Positions 60,274 to 64,000 of a DNA stretch of 64,000 bases are shown here, in pieces. The notes under the pieces are model-generated. The model had not been told where the DNA came from. It saw nothing but the letters and a program-made list of their open reading frames with translations, and did no database searches. The position numbers and the translations under genes were made by a program. The stretch is from NCBI GenBank assembly GCA_963732875.1, contig CAVTBD010000002.1:310001-374000 (forward strand), in the 5' to 3' direction. Position 1 is the stretch's first letter; every line of letters begins with the position of its first letter. The DNA is from WHSO01 sp963732875 (GTDB lineage: Bacteria > Pseudomonadota > Alphaproteobacteria > SMXQ01).

Positions 60274-61857
60274 ATGCGCTTCGTTCCCTTCGTTGTGGTC
60301 CTTGTGCTCGCGGGTGTCTTTGTGGCCCTTGGAATCCTGGTCCATCCGGGCTGGTTCTGGGGCCTCGCGGTGGCAGGGCCGCTCGCCGCGCTGGGGCTGG
60401 TCGATTTCTTCCAGCCCCACGACGTGCTGCGGCGCAACTATCCGCTCTGGATCTACGGGCGCTACCTGCTGCGCATCCTTGGGCCATACCTGCGCACCTA
60501 CGTGGTCGAGGAGGACAAGGAGGGCAAGCCGTACTCGCGCGACGAGCGCAAGATGGTCTACGCGCGGGCCGACGGCACCGACGACAAGATGTCGTTCGGC
60601 AGCGAGTTCGACTTCTACGCCGCTAATTACGCCTGGATCCAGCATTCCATCGCGGCCCGCGAAAAGGCGAAGGAGCCGTTCCGGATCACCATCGGCGGGG
60701 CGGAGTGCCGCCGGCCCTATTCCTCATCGGTCCTCAACATCTCCGCGATGAGCTTCGGCTCGCTCGGGCGCAACGCGGTCGAGGCGCTCAACCTCGGCGC
60801 CAGGCTCGGGCACTTCGCCCACGACACGGGCGAGGGCGGCTATTCTGAATATCACCGCCGTCACGGCGGCGACATCGTGTGGGAGGTCGGCACCGGTTAT
60901 TTCGGCTGCCGCACCAACTCGGGTGGGTTCGATGCCGGCAAGTTCGCCGACAAGGCGAGCGACCCACAGGTCAAGATGGTCGAGCTCAAGCTGAGCCAGG
61001 GCGCCAAGCCCGGCCACGGCGGGGTGCTGCCGGCGGCCAAGGTAACCGACGAGATCGCGGCCGCGCGCGAGGTGACGGCCCATGTGGACTGCATCTCGCC
61101 GAGCCATCACACGGTGTTTTCGACGCCGATCGGCCTGCTCGAGTTCGTCACGCAGATGCGCGAGCTGTCGGGCGGCAAGCCCGCCGGGTTCAAGCTGTGC
61201 GTCGGCCATCCCTGGGAATTCCTGGCGGTGTGCAAGGCCATGCTCAAGACAGGCATTCTGCCCGACTTCATCGTCGTCGATGGCGCCGAGGGCGGCACCG
61301 GGGCCGCGCCGCGTGAGTTTCCCGACAACGTCGGGACGCCGCTCTACGAGGGGCTTTCCTTCGTGCGCAACGCGCTCGATGGCACGGGCCTGCGTGGGCG
61401 CATCAGGATCGGGGCCAGCGGCAAGGTCGCGAGCGGCTTCTCGATGGCGGCGGTCATGGCGCTCGGCGCCGACTGGTGCAACGCGGCGCGCGCCTTCATG
61501 CTGTCGCTCGGCTGCGTGCAATCGATGCGCTGCCATACCGGCACCTGTCCGACCGGCATCACCACCCACGACCCCCTGCGCCAGCGGGCCCTGGTGGTGC
61601 CCGACCGCGCGCGGCGGGTAGCGGCGTTCCACGCGGCGACCCTCGACAAGCTCGCGCAGATCGTGGCCGCGGCCGGGCTCGATCATCCCGGAGACCTACG
61701 ACCCGATCATCTCTACATCCGCGACGGCGAGGCGCGCCCTGCCTCGAAGGTCTATCCCGTGCTTTCCGACGGCGTACTGCTGTCCGAGCCCAACGCGACG
61801 CCGTTCGCCGAGGCCTGGCGCCTGGCCGATGCCGACAGCTTCGCACCCCGGCTCTAG
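60274..61857 (+). CDS. FMN-binding glutamate synthase family protein
   Basis: A 527-residue protein with two N-terminal membrane helices (FVVVLVLAGVFVALGILVHP and FWGLAVAGPLAALGLVDF) and then the FMN/[3Fe-4S] domain of the glutamate synthase alpha subunit. The phosphate-binding segment is VVDGAEGGTGAAP, and the cluster cysteines are in CVQSMRCHTGTCPTGIT. There is no amidotransferase domain, so it is not a complete glutamate synthase; such stand-alone, membrane-tethered forms are widespread and poorly understood. The start 60274 is chosen over TTG 60241 for the better membrane topology. Confidence 0.9.
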   Translation: MRFVPFVVVLVLAGVFVALGILVHPGWFWGLAVAGPLAALGLVDFFQPHDVLRRNYPLWIYGRYLLRILGPYLRTYVVEEDKEGKPYSRDERKMVYARADGTDDKMSFGSEFDFYAANYAWIQHSIAAREKAKEPFRITIGGAECRRPYSSSVLNISAMSFGSLGRNAVEALNLGARLGHFAHDTGEGGYSEYHRRHGGDIVWEVGTGYFGCRTNSGGFDAGKFADKASDPQVKMVELKLSQGAKPGHGGVLPAAKVTDEIAAAREVTAHVDCISPSHHTVFSTPIGLLEFVTQMRELSGGKPAGFKLCVGHPWEFLAVCKAMLKTGILPDFIVVDGAEGGTGAAPREFPDNVGTPLYEGLSFVRNALDGTGLRGRIRIGASGKVASGFSMAAVMALGADWCNAARAFMLSLGCVQSMRCHTGTCPTGITTHDPLRQRALVVPDRARRVAAFHAATLDKLAQIVAAAGLDHPGDLRPDHLYIRDGEARPASKVYPVLSDGVLLSEPNATPFAEAWRLADADSFAPRL

Positions 61858-61935
61858 CCCCGCCGCGGCTGCCGCGATAAGTTGAGAAAACGGCCGTAAG
61901 CGGCCGCTCGCACACAAACGCAGGGGAGAGCGACG

Positions 61936-62928
61936 ATGCAATACGTACCCTTCGGCAAGGTCACGGACTACACCGTCTCGCGCGTGGGCCTCGGCTGCAT
62001 GAGCATGTCGGGCTGCTACGGCGCGCAGGACGACGACGAGTGCATCGCCACGATCCACCGGGCGCTCGACCTCGGCGTCAACTTCCTCGACACCTCGCAT
62101 TCCTACGGCGAGGGCCACAACCAGCGCCTGATCGGCAAGGCCATCAAGGGCAAGCGCGACAAGGCCGTGATTCATTCCAAGACCGGCTCGATCCGGTCCA
62201 AGGACCCGGGCAACAAGTCGGGCTCGGGCACGGCGGACTACCTGCGCAAGACCTGCGAGGAGAGCCTGCAGCGCCTCGGCATCGACTGCCTCGACATTCT
62301 CTGCATGTCGCGCATCGATCCCTCGGTGCCGGTCGAGGAATCGGTCGGCACGCTGGCGCAGATGGTGAAGGAGGGCAAGACCCGCTACATCGCGTTGTCC
62401 GAGGCGTCTCCCGAATCGATCCGGCGCGCCTGGACGGTCCATCCCATCGCCTCGCTCCAGATCGAGTATTCGTTGTTCACGCGCGATCCCGAGACCCACG
62501 GCAATATCACGGCGGTGCGCGAGCATGGCATGGGCTTCATGGGTTACGCGCCGCTCGGGCGCGGTATCCTGTCGGGACAGTTCTTCAAGACCGAAGACAT
62601 CCCCGAAGATGACTACCGGCGCACCTACCCGCGCTACAGCGGCGCCAATATGGCGCACAACGCCGACCTCTTGCGGCGCCTCGAAGCGATCGCCAAAGGT
62701 AAGGGCATTTCCCTGCCGGTGCTCGCCATCGCCTGGGTGCTGCATCAGGGCGACGACATCATCCCGATCCCGTCGTCCAAGAGCCGCAAGCATCTCGAGG
62801 ATAACCTGAGCGCCCTCGACGTGTCGTTCACCGCCGACGAGCTCGCCGAGATCGAGGCGATCTGCCCGCCCGGCGCGGTCAAGGGCACGCGCTATCCCGA
62901 GCGCCAGATGGCCGCGGTCAATATCTGA
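61936..62928 (+). CDS. aldo/keto reductase, catalytic His replaced
   Basis: A 330-residue aldo/keto reductase of the AKR13-like group. The active-site Asp52 and Tyr57 lie in FLDTSHSYGEGHNQRLIGKA, and Lys82 in VIHSKTGSI. The position of the usual catalytic His (HR-D-P motif) reads CMSRIDP, with Ser125 in place of His. The NADPH-binding end IPIPSSKSRKHLEDNLSALD is intact. CAGGGGAGAGCG precedes the ATG. The missing His may alter catalysis or mean a different substrate. It is separated from the glutamate-synthase-like gene by about 80 bases. Confidence 0.9.
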   Translation: MQYVPFGKVTDYTVSRVGLGCMSMSGCYGAQDDDECIATIHRALDLGVNFLDTSHSYGEGHNQRLIGKAIKGKRDKAVIHSKTGSIRSKDPGNKSGSGTADYLRKTCEESLQRLGIDCLDILCMSRIDPSVPVEESVGTLAQMVKEGKTRYIALSEASPESIRRAWTVHPIASLQIEYSLFTRDPETHGNITAVREHGMGFMGYAPLGRGILSGQFFKTEDIPEDDYRRTYPRYSGANMAHNADLLRRLEAIAKGKGISLPVLAIAWVLHQGDDIIPIPSSKSRKHLEDNLSALDVSFTADELAEIEAICPPGAVKGTRYPERQMAAVNI

Positions 62929-63031
62929 CCCTGGGACCACCAATCCTTTCCGTCCCTTCGCCGCGTCTTTACCCCGTAGCGATGTTCCGCTATGACCGCT
63001 CCGCCGCATCCGCGGTGGAGGAGGGGACGCC

Positions 63032-64000
63032 ATGCCGCAATCCCGGGTGAGTCCGCGCAGCCGCACGAGCTGGCTCGTCGTGTTCGCGGCCTTCATGGCC
63101 GGCGTCATCGGTGCCGGTCATATCGGCAAGGTGCCGGCCGCCCTGCCGGCCATCCGCGGGGAGTTGGGCCTCAGCCTCGTGCTGGCCGGGTGGGTGGTCT
63201 CCGCCTTTTCTGCGACCGGCATGGTGCTGGGCACGGTCGCGGGCGTCGTCTCCGACCGCTTCGGGCACCGGCGCATCTGCATCATCGGGATGCTCCTGGT
63301 CATGGCGGGCTCCCTTGCGGGGGCGTTCGCGCCGAGCGGCGTGTTCCTGCTGGCGGCGCGCTTCCTGGAAGGCGTGGGCTTCCTTCTGATCGTGGTCGCG
63401 GCGCCTTCCATCATCTCGCAGGCGGCGACGCCGGCGGACCGCCGCCTCGCGGTCGCCATGTGGGGATCGTACATGCCCGCCGGCATGGCGGCGATCCTGC
63501 TGGCGACGCCGTTCCTGCTGGATGCCGTCGGCTGGCGCGGAACCTGGATTGTGATGGCGGCGGTGAGCCTCGCCTGGGCGCTGTTCATGCTGGTGGCTTT
63601 CGGCCGTACCGGAAAGGAAGAAGCCGCCCGTCCGTCGGCCGAAGCACCGTGGCGCAGCCTTGTGATAACGGCGTCCGCGCGCGGGCCGTGGCTGCTGGCG
63701 CTGGCGTTCTCGTTCTACACGCTGTCCTGGCTCGCGCTCATGGTGTGGCTGCCGACCTATGCGGTCGAGCAGCGCGGGCTGACGGTACGCGACGCGGCGT
63801 TCCTCACGCTCGTCGCCGTTGCCGTCAACTTTCCCGGCAACCTCGGCGGCGCGTGGCTTCTCTCACGGGGCCTGAAATGGGGCCAGTCCATCATGCTGGG
63901 ATCGGCGGCGATGCTGGTGTGCGGACCGCTGATGTTCCTCGACGTGCTGCCCGATCTGCCGCGCTACGGCATCGTGCTGGTCTATTCCTTTCTGTCGGGG
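63032..64000 (+). CDS. MFS transporter (CynX/NimT-like), truncated by window end
   Basis: From ATG 63032 the frame stays open to the end of the window for 323 codons, so the C-terminal part is missing. The N-terminus is followed by about nine helices, beginning WLVVFAAFMAGVIGAGHIGK. The motif-A-like loop is GVVSDRFGHRRICIIGMLLV. The pattern LPAIRGELGLSLVLAGWVVS is typical of the CynX/NimT (cyanate/nitrate-like) branch. GGAGGAGGGG precedes the start. Substrate unknown. Confidence 0.85.
   Translation, partial: MPQSRVSPRSRTSWLVVFAAFMAGVIGAGHIGKVPAALPAIRGELGLSLVLAGWVVSAFSATGMVLGTVAGVVSDRFGHRRICIIGMLLVMAGSLAGAFAPSGVFLLAARFLEGVGFLLIVVAAPSIISQAATPADRRLAVAMWGSYMPAGMAAILLATPFLLDAVGWRGTWIVMAAVSLAWALFMLVAFGRTGKEEAARPSAEAPWRSLVITASARGPWLLALAFSFYTLSWLALMVWLPTYAVEQRGLTVRDAAFLTLVAVAVNFPGNLGGAWLLSRGLKWGQSIMLGSAAMLVCGPLMFLDVLPDLPRYGIVLVYSFLSG

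Overview
The window looks like chromosome of a high-GC (roughly two thirds G+C) alphaproteobacterium. The gene order hppA / bamE / ubiquinol-cytochrome c chaperone / DUF177 / rpmF-plsX-fabH-ihfA-merR / tRNA-Pro, together with rplM-rpsI-argC and alaC-hom-glpX-recJ, is what I would expect in the Rhodospirillales and relatives. That placement is inferred from gene content only; there is no rRNA gene in the window.

Layout. 1-9.8 kb: partial unknown gene, a FliL-like periplasmic protein, an MFS transporter, a K+-independent proton-pumping pyrophosphatase, envelope assembly (bamE), respiratory-complex assembly, and a ribosome/fatty-acid/IHF operon ending at tRNA-Pro(GGG). 9.8-18.1 kb: catabolism-flavoured genes (TctC-type binding protein, Gfo/Idh oxidoreductase, amidohydrolase, VOC protein, ornithine-cyclodeaminase-like gene), a DUF481 outer-membrane protein, a DMT exporter and cutA. 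18.1-18.85 kb: a long gene-free stretch with a good promoter, many stable stems and a terminal hairpin, best read as an unannotated structured RNA. 18.85-28.8 kb: metY, rplM-rpsI, argC, a gamma-carbonic anhydrase, then a two-component system, an OprB-type porin, a lipoprotein, a COG4705 membrane protein and a PepSY protein, all on the minus strand. 28.8-38 kb: LLM flavin oxidoreductase with an alpha/beta hydrolase, OmpA-like lipoprotein, alaC-hom, glpX-recJ and tRNA-Glu(TTC).

38.05-41.97 kb is a small integrated element in the 3' end of tRNA-Glu. It has 24-bp att repeats, a tyrosine integrase at the right end, four small cargo genes including a PD-(D/E)XK-like protein, and repeated ACGTTT-containing sites near both ends that look like integrase arm sites. 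Homology continues past the right att site, pointing to a scar of a second, related insertion.

42-64 kb: small envelope proteins, uppP, an EmrAB-like efflux operon with a divergent LysR regulator, an APH/ATPase fusion, a two-TM protein, an ABC-F ATPase, and a run of oxidoreductases and hydrolases (2-hydroxyacid dehydrogenase, two SDRs, TauD-type dioxygenase, LpxR-like deacylase, amidohydrolase, FMN glutamate-synthase-like protein, aldo/keto reductase), then an MFS gene cut by the window end.

A striking global feature is that at least eight otherwise well-conserved genes carry frameshifts (bamE, plsX, an ornithine-cyclodeaminase homologue with four, cutA, a small unknown gene, metY, a LysR regulator, a two-TM protein). 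Nearly all behave as one extra base, often a doubled base. Because plsX and bamE are normally essential, sequencing or assembly error is the most economical explanation.
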